The position numbers were made by a program, and so were the translations under genes. From Candidatus Zixiibacteriota bacterium (lineage in GTDB: Bacteria > Zixibacteria > MSB-5A5 > WJJR01 > JAJRUJ01), in the NCBI GenBank assembly GCA_020051695.1, contig JAGVQM010000031.1:62001-126000 (forward strand): a stretch of 64,000 nt of DNA, read 5' to 3'. The notes under the pieces are model-generated. The model was not told where the DNA came from, searched no databases, and saw nothing but the letters and a program-made list of their open reading frames with translations. Numbering within the stretch: position 1 is the first letter of the stretch; each line of letters opens with the position of its first letter. Shown here piece by piece: positions 8,965 through 18,678 of this stretch.

Positions 8965-9549
8965 ATGAACATGATCAGTCGCGTGGTGAACATTGCCATC
9001 AAACCGAAGGATGTATGGCCGATCATCGCCGGCGAAAGCACCAGCGTGCAGGCCATGTTTACCGGTTTCATCATTCCGCTGGCGGCAATCGGGCCGCTGT
9101 GCGGTTTCATTCAGTCGCTGCTGTTCACGCCGGCCTTTGGTTTTCGCGCACCCATCGGCATGTCGTTCGTCGGGATGATCGTGGGGTATATCCTGGTGCT
9201 GGCCGGTGTCCTGGTTACCGCCTTTATCGTCGATAAGCTGGCCCCCACCTTTCAATCATCCGGTGGGCTGGAGCAGGCGTTGAAACTGGTCGCGTATTCG
9301 CAGGCGCCGGTGTGGGTCGCCGGGGTGCTGAACCTCATCCCATTTTTGGGGATTCTCATCATTTTTGTGGCCCTGTATTGCCTGTATATCGTCTATCTGG
9401 GCTTTACGCCGGTGATAAAGACCCCGCCGGACAAGGTTATACCCTACCTGGTGGTCGTGATCATCGTCTCCGTGATTGTCTGGGCTGTTGTTGCTGTGGT
9501 CACCAGTGCAATTGTCGCCACCGGGGTGGTGGTTAATACAACGATTTAA
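8965..9549 (+). CDS. Yip1-domain integral membrane protein
   Basis: A 194-residue protein starting at an ATG with GGGGAGG four bases before it. The N-terminal IKPKDVWPIIAGE is the amphipathic lead typical of bacterial YIP1-family proteins (Pfam Yip1). Five hydrophobic segments follow: roughly residues 28-50, 63-86, 105-130 (with a proline break), 137-150 and 160-185. The QAPVWVAGVLNLIPFLG stretch is the conserved helix pair of the family. Bacterial members have no settled role. The gene stands alone, with the M6 protease divergent upstream and a 569-base gap downstream. Confidence 0.8.
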   Translation: MNMISRVVNIAIKPKDVWPIIAGESTSVQAMFTGFIIPLAAIGPLCGFIQSLLFTPAFGFRAPIGMSFVGMIVGYILVLAGVLVTAFIVDKLAPTFQSSGGLEQALKLVAYSQAPVWVAGVLNLIPFLGILIIFVALYCLYIVYLGFTPVIKTPPDKVIPYLVVVIIVSVIVWAVVAVVTSAIVATGVVVNTTI

Positions 9550-9576
9550 GGCAAGCGACATTTGGCAGGTATGACG

Positions 9577-9606
9577 ACGGCGGCGTGGAATTACCCGCGC
9601 CGCCGT
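9577..9606 (+). other. GC-rich hairpin after the Yip1 gene
   Basis: A 9-base perfect inverted repeat (ACGGCGGCG at 9577-9585, CGCCGCCGT at 9598-9606) with a 12-base loop lies 28 bases after the stop. No T-run follows, so it may be a transcript-end stem but is not a canonical intrinsic terminator. Confidence 0.35.
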
Positions 9607-10118
9607 TGCATGTAGGGCACAATTGGCTACAATAGTCGGGTCAATCATGTCCAGCGGATGAACAGGATTCATCGTGTTCAAATGGAGCAGTCGGACCCGG
9701 CAGTTGGAAACCTTGCTGATCCTGTGGCGGCGTAATTCGACGTCATGGCGTTCAAACCCACGGTGTTCAATACATATTTTGGTTCTGAAGTCACCGCGTG
9801 GGGTGTCAAAAGTGACAGTTTTCACACCTGTTTTGGATAACAAATTGTCAGACAAGCGGAAACATCCGGTTCTTTTGGCAAATACTGTATATACAATGCC
9901 TGCTCCCCTTGATTAATCCAGCCGATTTGCCGTAGTTTTACATGATGGTAGCGCGGGCCACCCGGTTGGTGTCGTGAACGCTTAGCCCGGCAGAAAACCG
10001 GAAGTATCGCCGATGATTGTAGAGCTTGCCCGACAGAGAATGTGAACCGATCATGCCGGCAGACGAAACAAAAGCCCGGTTTATGCCCGAAAGGCCGCGC
10101 AGGGAAACGGAGAAAAAG
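9607..10118. other. Upstream region of nifJ, no gene seen
   Basis: About 500 bases without a convincing coding frame. It holds the perfect 10-base palindrome TGTATATACA (9886-9895), a possible operator or -10 region, about 220 bases before the nifJ start. Codons in frame upstream of 10119 lack the family N-terminus and are read as untranslated. Confidence 0.4.
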
Positions 10119-13100
10119 ATGAAGCGACGAATGGTAATGATTGACGGGAACGAGGCGGCGGCCCATTCGGCTTTTATGGTTAATGAAGTCATCGCCATTT
10201 ACCCGATTACTCCCTCCTCGCCGATGGGCGAATTTTCCGATCAATGGTCGGCGGAAGGCCGGATCAATATCTGGGGTGAAGTCCCGACCGTGGTCGAATT
10301 GCAAAGTGAAGGCGGCGCGTCGGGGGCATTGCACGGCTCGTTGCAGACCGGAGCGTTGACCACTACCTTTACCGCCTCGCAGGGCTTGCTGCTGATGATC
10401 CCCAATATGTATAAAATTGCCGGCGAATTGACCCCGGCGGTGATCCATGTCTCCGCCCGGTCGCTGGCCTGCCAGGCGTTGTCGATTTTCGGCGACCATT
10501 CGGACGTGATGGCCACCCGCGCGACGGGTTTTGCGCTTTTGGCCTCGAATAATATTCAGGAGATAATGGATTTTGCCCTGATCGCGCAGGCTGCCTCGCT
10601 GGAATCCCGCGTGCCGTTTTTGCATTTCTTCGATGGTTTCCGCAGTTCGCACGAAGTGCTGAAAGTCGAAGAATTGACGCATGACGATGCGCGGGCGATG
10701 ATCGATGAGGAGCTAGTCCGCGCCCATCGCCGCCGCGCCCTGTCGCCCGACAACCCGTTTATCCGCGGCACCGCGCAGAACCCCGACGTGTATTTCCAGG
10801 GCCGCGAGACCGTCAACCCATACTATACACAATGCCCGCAGATCGTCCAGAACATGATGGACAAGTTCGCCGGAATTGCCGGGCGCCAGTACCATTTGTT
10901 TGATTATGTCGGCGCCCCGGATGCCGACCGCGTGATTGTCATCATGGGCTCCGGCGCCGAGGCCGTGCACGAAGCGGTGGAATACCTCAATGAGCACGGT
11001 GAAAAAGTCGGCGTGCTGAAAGTCCGGCTGTTCCATCCGTTCTCGGTGGAACATTTTTTCCAGGCCCTGCCGCCGACCACCCGGAAGATTGCCGTGCTTG
11101 ACCGCACCAAGGAACCGGGGGCGCTGGGCGAACCGCTGTACCAGGACGTGATTACCGCCTTCAGCGAACACTTGACTTCCGGCAGCGGCACATTCGCGGT
11201 GATGCCCGTCATCGTCGGTGGCCGCTATGGCCTGTCCTCCAAGGAATTCACGCCGGCGATGGTCAAGGGCATCTACGATGAGCTGGCCCAAGACGCGCCG
11301 AAAAACCATTTTACCATCGGGATCATCGATGACGTCACCCACACGTCACTGGAGTATAATCCTGATTTTTCGACTGAAGCTCCGAGTACGGTCCGGGCGA
11401 TGTTTTATGGTCTGGGGTCGGACGGCACGGTCGGCGCGAACAAAAATTCGATCAAGATCATCGGTGACGATACGGACAACAACGCGCAGGGATATTTTGT
11501 CTATGACTCCAAGAAGGCCGGTTCGGTGACTGTGTCCCACCTGCGCTTCGGCCCGAAGCCGATCCATTCGACATATCTGATCACCAAGGCCAATTTTATC
11601 GCCTGTCATCAATTCAGTTTTCTGGAGCGGTTCGACATTCTCAAAACCGCTGTCACGGGGAGCACGTTTCTGCTCAACAGCCAGTATGGGCCGGAGGAGG
11701 TGTGGGACCACCTGCCCCGGACCGCCCAGCAGCATCTGATCGATAAGAAACTCAAATTCTATCTTATCGACGGTTATGCAGTCGCTAAAGACACCGGCAT
11801 GGGGGCGCGGATCAACACGATCATGCAGACCTGTTTCTTTGCGATCAGCGGGTTATTGCCGCGCGACGAGGCCATTGCCTCGATCAAGCGCGCGATCAAG
11901 AAGACCTATGGCGCCCGCGGCGAAGCGGTCGTCGAGAAGAACTATGCGGCGGTCGATGCCACGCTGGCCAAACTGCACGAGGTGAAAATTCCCGGCCGCG
12001 TCACCAGCACCTTCGATATCCGCCCGGCGGTCCCGGCAGAGGCCCCGGCGTTTGTCCAGAATGTCACGGCAAAAATTATTGCCGGGCTGGGTGATGACCT
12101 CCCGGTTGGTGCGATGCCCGTTGACGGCACGTATCCCAGCGGGACCACCCGCTGGGAAAAGCGCAATATTGCCCTGGAAATCCCGGTCTGGGATGCCGAG
12201 TTATGCAGCCAGTGCGGGAAATGCGTGCTGGTCTGCCCGCACGCGACCATTCGCGCCAAAGTGTGCGATCCGGAATTGCTTGCGGGCGCTCCGCCGACGT
12301 TCAAGTCCGTTGAATCGCGGTTCAAGGAATTCAAGGGACAACATTTCATCCTGCAGGTTGCCGCCGAAGACTGCACCGGCTGTGAGATGTGCGTCCATGA
12401 ATGCCCGATCAAGAGTAAGTCGGACGCCAGTCATAAGGCGATCAATATGATGTCTCAGGCGGAGCTGCGGGACACCGAGGCCGCCAACTGGAAATTCTTC
12501 CTGACCCTGCCGGAGACCGACCGCCGCGTGTTGTCTCCGGACAAGGTCCGCGACATTCAATTGTTTCAGCCGTTGTTTGAATTTTCGGGGGCTTGCGCGG
12601 GCTGCGGCGAAACGCCGTATGTCAAGCTGCTCAGTCAATTATTCGGTGATCGGGCATTGATTACCAACGCGACCGGCTGTTCCTCTATTTACGGCGGGAA
12701 CCTGCCGACGACGCCGTGGACCATCAATGCCGAGGGCCGGGGGCCGGCTTGGACCAACTCCCTGTTCGAGGACAACGCGGAATTCGGTGTGGGGATGCGG
12801 CTGGCGGTTGATCAGCAAGCCGGTTATGCCCGGTTGTTGTTGAAACGGCTGGCGCCGAAACTGGGCGATCAACTGGTGCAGGGACTTCTGAACGCCGACC
12901 AGTCCAATGATGCCGGTATCGCCGCCCAGCGTGAGCGGGTACAGGCATTAAAAGACGCACTCCACCGGCCCCAGACATTCGATGAGCGGGATTTGTTGGC
13001 ACTGGCCGACATCCTGGTCAAAAAGAGTGTCTGGATTATGGGCGGCGACGGCTGGGCCTACGATATCGGGTACGGTGGGTTGGACCACGTGCTGAGCATG

Positions 13101-13700
13101 GGCCGGAATGTCAATCTGCTGGTGTTGGACACCGAAGTCTACTCCAACACGGGTGGACAGATGTCCAAATCGACGCCGCGCGGCGCGGTGGCCAAATTCG
13201 CCTTCGGCGGGAAGCCCGGCGCCAAAAAAGACCTGGCCATGATGGCCATGACATACGGCAATGTCTATATCGCGCGGGTGGCGATGGGCGCCAACGACCG
13301 CCAGTGTTTGAAAGCGTTCCTTGAGGCCGAGGCGTACGACGGCCCGTCGCTGATCATTGCCTACAGCCATTGTATCGCCCACGGTTATAATCTGGTGTAC
13401 GGCATGGACCAGCAAAAAGCCGCTGTCCAATCGGGACACTGGCCGTTGATGCGTTTTGATCCCCGGCTGGCCGCCGAGGGCAAAAACCCGTTACAGCTTG
13501 ATTCCAAGGCGCCGTCGATTCCGATCGAGAAATATATGTATAACGAGACGCGGTTTGCCATGCTCACCCATACCCGGCCCGAGGACGCCAAGCGGTTGCT
13601 GCAGGGAGCGGCAAACGATGCGCAGGCGCGCTGGCGGTTGTACAAACACTGGGCCGACATGAAATTCGACGGTGAAGCGAAGGAGGAAAACAATGGTTGA
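10119..13700 (+). CDS. nifJ: Pyruvate:ferredoxin (flavodoxin) oxidoreductase, single-chain
   Basis: A 1193-residue enzyme, the usual length for homodimeric PFOR. It oxidises pyruvate with CoA to acetyl-CoA and CO2 and reduces ferredoxin or flavodoxin in the cytoplasm. Domains in order: the N-terminal pyrimidine-binding region (MIDGNEAAAHSAF, YPITPSSPMGE), the transketolase C-like domain, the gamma domain (FYGLGSDGTVGANKNSIK), an 8Fe ferredoxin domain with CSQCGKCVLVCP and CTGCEMCVHECP, then the TPP domain with CAGCGETPY and GDGWAYDIGYGG followed by DTEVYSNTGGQ. The ATG at 10119 has GGAG six bases upstream and begins MKRRMVMIDGNEAA as in homologues. The last codons overlap the next gene by 8 bases. 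It points to anaerobic or microaerobic carbon metabolism. Confidence 0.97.
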   Translation: MKRRMVMIDGNEAAAHSAFMVNEVIAIYPITPSSPMGEFSDQWSAEGRINIWGEVPTVVELQSEGGASGALHGSLQTGALTTTFTASQGLLLMIPNMYKIAGELTPAVIHVSARSLACQALSIFGDHSDVMATRATGFALLASNNIQEIMDFALIAQAASLESRVPFLHFFDGFRSSHEVLKVEELTHDDARAMIDEELVRAHRRRALSPDNPFIRGTAQNPDVYFQGRETVNPYYTQCPQIVQNMMDKFAGIAGRQYHLFDYVGAPDADRVIVIMGSGAEAVHEAVEYLNEHGEKVGVLKVRLFHPFSVEHFFQALPPTTRKIAVLDRTKEPGALGEPLYQDVITAFSEHLTSGSGTFAVMPVIVGGRYGLSSKEFTPAMVKGIYDELAQDAPKNHFTIGIIDDVTHTSLEYNPDFSTEAPSTVRAMFYGLGSDGTVGANKNSIKIIGDDTDNNAQGYFVYDSKKAGSVTVSHLRFGPKPIHSTYLITKANFIACHQFSFLERFDILKTAVTGSTFLLNSQYGPEEVWDHLPRTAQQHLIDKKLKFYLIDGYAVAKDTGMGARINTIMQTCFFAISGLLPRDEAIASIKRAIKKTYGARGEAVVEKNYAAVDATLAKLHEVKIPGRVTSTFDIRPAVPAEAPAFVQNVTAKIIAGLGDDLPVGAMPVDGTYPSGTTRWEKRNIALEIPVWDAELCSQCGKCVLVCPHATIRAKVCDPELLAGAPPTFKSVESRFKEFKGQHFILQVAAEDCTGCEMCVHECPIKSKSDASHKAINMMSQAELRDTEAANWKFFLTLPETDRRVLSPDKVRDIQLFQPLFEFSGACAGCGETPYVKLLSQLFGDRALITNATGCSSIYGGNLPTTPWTINAEGRGPAWTNSLFEDNAEFGVGMRLAVDQQAGYARLLLKRLAPKLGDQLVQGLLNADQSNDAGIAAQRERVQALKDALHRPQTFDERDLLALADILVKKSVWIMGGDGWAYDIGYGGLDHVLSMGRNVNLLVLDTEVYSNTGGQMSKSTPRGAVAKFAFGGKPGAKKDLAMMAMTYGNVYIARVAMGANDRQCLKAFLEAEAYDGPSLIIAYSHCIAHGYNLVYGMDQQKAAVQSGHWPLMRFDPRLAAEGKNPLQLDSKAPSIPIEKYMYNETRFAMLTHTRPEDAKRLLQGAANDAQARWRLYKHWADMKFDGEAKEENNG

Positions 13701-14691
13701 TCTGTCGACTTCATACCTGGGATTGACCCTCAAAAATCCCCTGGTCGTTTCCGCTTCGCCGTGGTGTGCCGATTTGGAAAAAATCAAGCAGATGGAAGCC
13801 GCCGGCGCCGGCGCGATCGTCCTGCATTCGTTGTTCGAAGAACAGATCACGCTGGAAAGCAATGAACTGGACCGGCACCTGTCGCACGGTGAACATTACG
13901 CCGAGGCCCTGTCGTACTTTCCGGATCTCGGGCAAACCAAACTGAATCCCGACCCGTACGTCGAGCATGTCCGCCGGGCCAAGGCCGCGGTGAAGATCCC
14001 GATCATCGGGAGTTTGAACGGCGTCTCGACGGGCGGGTGGATCGAGTACGGCAAGAAAATAGAGCAGGCCGGTGCGGACGCCCTGGAATTGAATATTTAC
14101 TTTGTGCCCACCGACCCGGCGCTGACCGGCGTCCAGGTTGAAAATATGTACTGCGAACTGGTGCGGGAACTGAAGGCGACACTTTCCATCCCCGTGGCGG
14201 TCAAGATCGGCCGCGATTTCAGCGCCATACCAAATTTCTGCACGCAACTAGACCGCGCGGGCGCCGACGGGCTGGTGTTGTTCAATCGTTTTTATCAGCC
14301 CGATTTTGATCTGGAAAAACTCGAGGTCGTCCACAACCTCGTGTTGAGCAGCCCGCATGAGCTGCCGGTGCGGCTGCATTGGGTGGCCATTCTCTACGGC
14401 AACATTTCGGCCGATCTGGCGGTCACCGGCGGGGTGCATGACGCTGCCGGCGTGCTCAAATCCATGATGGCCGGCGGCAGAGTGGCGATGATGACTTCGG
14501 CCCTGTTGAAAAACGGGATCGGCCATCTGACTACCGTGCGCAACGAACTGGTCTCCTGGATGGAGGAGAAGGAATACGAGTCTATTAAACAAATGCAGGG
14601 AAGCATGAGCTACCGCACGGTTGCCGAACCCGCGGCCTTCGAGCGGGCCAATTACCTTAAGGTGTTGAGCTCGTATTCCCTGCGGCGCTGA
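13693..14691 (+). CDS. Dihydroorotate dehydrogenase-like flavoprotein
   Basis: A 332-residue TIM-barrel protein of the DHOD family. It begins MVDLSTSYLGLTLKNPLVV, the family's opening strand, and ends in a normal-length barrel. Expected FMN-site features are visible: the NPLVVSASP start, a conserved GSLNGVSTGGW strand, ALELNIYFVPTD, VAVKIGRDFSA (the FMN lysine strand) and the phosphate-binding ITGGVHDAAGVLKSMMAGG-type loop. AGGAGG precedes the ATG by 6 bases, inside the end of nifJ, so the two are translationally coupled. Proteins of this subgroup occur next to nifJ in other bacteria and are usually called dihydroorotate dehydrogenase-like. No pyr genes are near, so a role with PFOR or another electron-transfer reaction is more likely than pyrimidine synthesis. 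The substrate is unknown. Confidence 0.88.
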   Translation: MVDLSTSYLGLTLKNPLVVSASPWCADLEKIKQMEAAGAGAIVLHSLFEEQITLESNELDRHLSHGEHYAEALSYFPDLGQTKLNPDPYVEHVRRAKAAVKIPIIGSLNGVSTGGWIEYGKKIEQAGADALELNIYFVPTDPALTGVQVENMYCELVRELKATLSIPVAVKIGRDFSAIPNFCTQLDRAGADGLVLFNRFYQPDFDLEKLEVVHNLVLSSPHELPVRLHWVAILYGNISADLAVTGGVHDAAGVLKSMMAGGRVAMMTSALLKNGIGHLTTVRNELVSWMEEKEYESIKQMQGSMSYRTVAEPAAFERANYLKVLSSYSLRR

Positions 14692-14898
14692 TCCTTTGGT
14701 TCCCGGAGTCGATGCCCATGCACCATTCCCGCCGCCGTGCCGGCAGCCGGTCCACCGGCACTGGTCAAATCGTGGTCATCCCCTGCTTGTGCGGTCGGGC
14801 GGAGATATATTTTTGTCGCGGTACCCATGAAGATCCCTCAGGCGACGTACAGGATGTTGTGATATGATTATGATAACGGCTTGCGCAAAGGAGGTCGG

Positions 14899-16248
14899 AT
14901 GGATTTCAAACACGCGCTGTTGGCGGCGGGGATGGTGGCGATGATCTCCGGGCCGGCGTTGGCGCAGAATTATGGCATTACCTCCAAGGCCCTCGGTAAC
15001 GGGCTGGAAGTAATTGTCATCGAGAACCACGGCGTGCCGCTGGTGACGATTGAAATTTGCGCCAAAAACGGCGCATACACCGAAACGCCGGACATGGATG
15101 GGTTGTCTCATTTGTACGAACACATGTTTTTCAAAGCCAACAAAGAACTCCCCAACCAGGAGCGCTACATGGAACGGACCCGCGAACTGGGGATGAACTG
15201 GAACGGCACAACTTCCGACGAACGGGTCAATTATTTCTTTACGCTGCACAAGGACGATCTGGCCGACGGGCTGAAGTTTATGAACGACGCCATCCGTTAC
15301 CCGCTGTTTTTGCAGGAGGAGTTGTTGCGGGAGCGGGAAGTCGTCATTGGCGAGTTCGACCGGGCAGAGGCCAGTCCCTATTTTCATCTGGGCCGGGCGG
15401 TCGGCAAGGAATTATGGTACAAATATTACAGCCGGAAAAACGTGATCGGTGACCGTGATACCATCCTGGCCGCCGACCAGGAAAAACTGCGCCGGATCCA
15501 GTCCCGGTACTATATTCCCAACAATTCGGCATTGATCGTTGCCGGTGATGTCCAGCCCGAGGATGTGTTCACGAAAGTGGAGGCGTTGTTCGGTGATTGG
15601 GAACGCGGGGATGACCCCTTTGAAAAATACCCCATCCCGGAACACCCGCCGCTGCCCCAGTCCAAACTCCTGGCCGTGACGCAGCCGGTGAATTTTATTG
15701 TCATCCAGCAGACCTGGCACGGCCCAAGCATGCGCGATGACGTGCCGAGCACGTTTGCCGCGGACGTATTCTCGTTCATCATCGGACAACCCGACTCGAA
15801 ATTCCAGAAAAACCTCGTCGATGCCGGCCTGGTGGACGGGGTCGGCCTGGGGTATCAGTCTCTGACCTACACCGGGCCGATTACGCTGAATGCGCGGACC
15901 TCGGCTGACCGCTATCGTCAGGCGATGGCCGCCATCGAAGCAGAAGTCGAAAAATTCGACGCCCCGGATTACTTCACCGACGAGCAGCTCGAGTTCGCCA
16001 AAAACCAGTTGGAGATTTCCGAGATTTACGGCCGGGAAAGCGCCGACCAGTTCGCCCATACCGTGTCGTACTGGTGGTGTGCGCGCAACCTGCAGTATTA
16101 CATGGACTACATCGATAACCTGCGCCGGATCACACGTGAAGATATTGCGCGCTACATCCGGACCTACATCAAGGGTAAACCGGCGGTGACCGGCGTGCTG
16201 GTCTCCCCGCAAGATCAACAACAACTGCAAATCGGGGAGGGGAACTAA
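14899..16248 (+). CDS. M16-family zinc peptidase, catalytic member, secreted
   Basis: A 449-residue protein with a signal peptide (residues 1-23, ending ALAQ). The M16 inverted zinc motif HLYEH is present (H71, E74, H75) and the distal glutamate sits in REVVIGEFDRAEAS (E152). This fits the ~450-residue half-size M16B peptidases, which work as heterodimers with a partner lacking the zinc site. AAAGGAGG lies just before the ATG at 14899; an earlier TTG at 14881 lies within that ribosome-binding stretch and is rejected. The stop TAA overlaps the ATG of the next M16 gene (TAATG), so the pair is coupled. Substrates of periplasmic M16 pairs are generally peptides; here it is unknown. Confidence 0.93.
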   Translation: MDFKHALLAAGMVAMISGPALAQNYGITSKALGNGLEVIVIENHGVPLVTIEICAKNGAYTETPDMDGLSHLYEHMFFKANKELPNQERYMERTRELGMNWNGTTSDERVNYFFTLHKDDLADGLKFMNDAIRYPLFLQEELLREREVVIGEFDRAEASPYFHLGRAVGKELWYKYYSRKNVIGDRDTILAADQEKLRRIQSRYYIPNNSALIVAGDVQPEDVFTKVEALFGDWERGDDPFEKYPIPEHPPLPQSKLLAVTQPVNFIVIQQTWHGPSMRDDVPSTFAADVFSFIIGQPDSKFQKNLVDAGLVDGVGLGYQSLTYTGPITLNARTSADRYRQAMAAIEAEVEKFDAPDYFTDEQLEFAKNQLEISEIYGRESADQFAHTVSYWWCARNLQYYMDYIDNLRRITREDIARYIRTYIKGKPAVTGVLVSPQDQQQLQIGEGN

Positions 16249-17558
16249 TGCGACGTCCATCCCTGTTAACCTTAATGGTGCTGTGCATGGTCATCTTTGC
16301 CGCGTCTACCGGATTGGCCGTCGAAAAATTCAGTGTCGACGGCATTGATGTGATTGTAAAGTATAACCCCGCCAACGAGATCATCGCGGCACATGTGTAT
16401 TTAAAAGGCGGGATCGCCTATTGCGGGACCGAGCGGGCCGGTATCGAAACTATTCTCTACCGCAGCGCGCTGGAAGGCACCGAGAATTATCCGAAAGACA
16501 AGCTGCGCTCCGAGCTGGCGCGGATGGGCACGGCCATCGGCAGCAATGCCTCTAATGATTATACCTCCGTGACCATGCAGTGTCTGAAACGCCACCTCGA
16601 TATATCGTGGAACATCTTCGCCGATGTCATCGCCCGCCCGCTGTGCGCGGAAGCCGATGTCAAACTGGTCAAAGAACGCCAGCAAAACGATATTCGGCAG
16701 ACCTATGCCGACCCCGACGGGTATGCGCGGTTGCTGAGCGATGCCTTGTACTATCGCGGTCATCCCTATGCCGTTTCGCCGACGGGGACCGAGGAATCAA
16801 TCGGCGCGCTGAATTCCGCTTTGCTGGTGGAGTATCTCCGGCAGGAGGTAACGAAGGCCCGGATGCTGGTCGTGTTTGTCGGGGACGTCGACAAAGCCGC
16901 CGCAACCCGCCTGGTGCGGGACGGGCTGGGGTCACTCCCTGCGGGAACCTATCAGGCGCCGGTACTCCCTGTGCCGGGTGGTGCGACCGCGGTTGAACAT
17001 AAAGTCGAAGCGCGCGAATTGCCGACCAATTATGTGCGCGGCTATTTCTCCGCGCCGTCACCGGACAATGTCGAGGACGCCCTTCCGATGTTTGTCGGGC
17101 TGGACATCCTGCGGGACCGGCTTTTTGAGGAAGTGCGCACCAAGCGAAACCTGACGTATGCGGTTTCCTCCTCGATGGCCAATCGCCGCAATAACTATGG
17201 GCTGCTGTATGTGACCTCAGGTGATATCACGCAGGCGGTCAACGTGATGCTCGATGAAGTGGCCAAAATGCAGAATGAAACCGTGCCCGAAAAAGACCTG
17301 CACGACAAGATCAAGGTCCTGACGACCGAGACCCTGATGGGTGAGCAGACCAACGGCAGTCAGGCCTCGACTCTGGCGATGCAGGAATTGGTGGGCCGGG
17401 GATTCGAGATGGCCGAACAGCGGATTGAGTTGATCCAGAAAGTCACTTCCGCCGAGATCCAGCGCGTAATGAAAAAATACGTCAACGGCACCAATTTTAC
17501 CGTGCTGGGCGATACGACTGCAGCACAGAAAATGCTCGACGCAGTTGCCGTGCGCTGA
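16248..17558 (+). CDS. M16-family peptidase-like protein without zinc motif, partner subunit
   Basis: A 436-residue secreted protein (signal peptide about residues 1-24, MRRPSLL to GLA). The fold is M16, with the central strand LVVFVGDVDK and the C-terminal FEEVRTKRNLTYAVSSSM that matches the R/Y substrate-binding region. The HxxEH box is absent: the equivalent place reads ETILYRSALEGT. In M16B heterodimers one subunit carries zinc and the other supplies the R/Y pair, and this one fits the second role. It overlaps the catalytic gene by one base (TAATG), and a terminator follows 34 bases later, so the two form a closed operon. Confidence 0.9.
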   Translation: MRRPSLLTLMVLCMVIFAASTGLAVEKFSVDGIDVIVKYNPANEIIAAHVYLKGGIAYCGTERAGIETILYRSALEGTENYPKDKLRSELARMGTAIGSNASNDYTSVTMQCLKRHLDISWNIFADVIARPLCAEADVKLVKERQQNDIRQTYADPDGYARLLSDALYYRGHPYAVSPTGTEESIGALNSALLVEYLRQEVTKARMLVVFVGDVDKAAATRLVRDGLGSLPAGTYQAPVLPVPGGATAVEHKVEARELPTNYVRGYFSAPSPDNVEDALPMFVGLDILRDRLFEEVRTKRNLTYAVSSSMANRRNNYGLLYVTSGDITQAVNVMLDEVAKMQNETVPEKDLHDKIKVLTTETLMGEQTNGSQASTLAMQELVGRGFEMAEQRIELIQKVTSAEIQRVMKKYVNGTNFTVLGDTTAAQKMLDAVAVR

Positions 17559-17591
17559 TCACGCAACGCGCAATGAGCTAACAGACAAATG

Positions 17592-17618
17592 GCCCGGCCG
17601 ATCAGCCGGGCTGTTTTT
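17592..17618 (+). terminator. Intrinsic terminator after the M16 pair
   Basis: Stem GCCCGGC (17592-17598) and GCCGGGC (17605-17611) with a 6-base loop, followed by TGTTTTTA. It lies 34 bases downstream of the second M16 gene and ahead of the convergent lipoprotein gene. Confidence 0.8.
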
Positions 17619-17674
17619 ATGGCCGTATTGTCCGCAGCCCGGCCGCCTTGAGGTGCCGCCGGGTGCTCGATATT

Positions 17675-18310
17675 TCAGATCTCGTCATCATCCCCGACAG
17701 TTTGTCTGACGAGGTTTCCCTCCTCAAAAAACTGTTCGGAGATCAATGTGCCCTCTGCGGACCAGCGGCGGCATTCGCCGTGTTTCTTGCCGTTTTGATA
17801 GGACAATTCCTCGATTTTCTGGCCCAGGGAATCCCAGATCGTCGCGGTGCCGTGGGCCAGGTCTTCCATAAAATACGCTTCCTGGAAGAGTGCGCCGTTT
17901 TCGTACCACGAGCGGACGGCGCCGGTTTGTTTGCCTTCAACAAACAGCATTTCCTGTTTCTTATGACCGTTGGGGTACCAGTACGTGATCAGACTATCGG
18001 GTTCACCGTAACGGGCTTTACCCTCAAACATTTTTTGCCCGTTGCGGTACCACATTGTCCGGCGGCCATGGGCCACAAAATGGCCGGGCGATTCGGCAAA
18101 TTCCGTCCAGCGGGCCTTTAAGGCCCCATCATCATAGTACTCCTCGCGGATCAACAATCCGTCTTCGGTCATCACCGGCTTTTCATCCTGCCCGGCTGCT
18201 TTCTTGTTTTCCGGGTTGTTCGAACATCCGCCCGGAAAAGCGGCCAGCAGGGTACATGCGATTACCACGCCATACACTAATCTTAAACGGCCCATTTTGT
18301 TTTGCACCAT
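17675..18310 (-). CDS. MORN-repeat lipoprotein
   Basis: A 211-residue protein with a lipoprotein signal peptide; the lipobox region reads AAFPGGC, with Cys29 as the likely lipidated residue. The body has about six repeats of the type WYRNGQKMFEGKARYGE / YWYPNGHKKQEMLFVEGK / SWYENGALFQEAYFMEDL, which are MORN-like repeats of the YwqK/toxin-antitoxin-lipoprotein kind. The tail is acidic (GDDDEI). GGGAGG lies about 6 bases before the ATG at 18310. Proteins of this type are membrane-attached and generally without known function. Neighbours give no clue; it is convergent with the M16 operon. Confidence 0.8.
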   Translation of the reverse strand: MVQNKMGRLRLVYGVVIACTLLAAFPGGCSNNPENKKAAGQDEKPVMTEDGLLIREEYYDDGALKARWTEFAESPGHFVAHGRRTMWYRNGQKMFEGKARYGEPDSLITYWYPNGHKKQEMLFVEGKQTGAVRSWYENGALFQEAYFMEDLAHGTATIWDSLGQKIEELSYQNGKKHGECRRWSAEGTLISEQFFEEGNLVRQTVGDDDEI

Positions 18311-18678
18311 TTTCTACCTCCCAACCGAGGTTTACATTATATCATATCCCGTGGTAATCGGCAAGCGGCTGTCGGTACACCACTTGGGAAACCGGCACGG
18401 CAGCTTGACCGGCGGCGCGGCCCCCATAAATCCGGGCTATGCCGTAATTATCCTGAGGGCCGCAGCCGGCCGGGACCGGCTGGGCTGTTTCCGGGGGGGC
18501 GCTGCGGATCACGCACTTCCTGTATCGGGGCAACGGCAGGTTGCCACGGGTGGTTTCGGAGCGGTCGCGCGGCAAAATGATGGAGCGCGTTTAATTAATC
18601 GTCCGCCCCGGCCCCGCGCCACTTGACTTGAGCAGTTGGCTGTATTTCTTACGACAGGTTAGCCGATGGAGTATTGAT
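18311..18678. other. Intergenic region upstream of ricT
   Basis: No gene that I can support. Weak coding frames here lack family features and ribosome-binding sites. The AGCCGG/CCGGCT hairpin (18464-18481) followed by GGGCTGTTT is too weak to call a terminator. It should contain the promoters of the lipoprotein gene (minus) and of ricT-metG (plus). Confidence 0.35.

Noticed and set aside
9886-9895. TGTATATACA palindrome as a LexA box
   Set aside because: It is shorter than known LexA sites and nifJ is not an SOS gene. A plain -10-like region is as likely.
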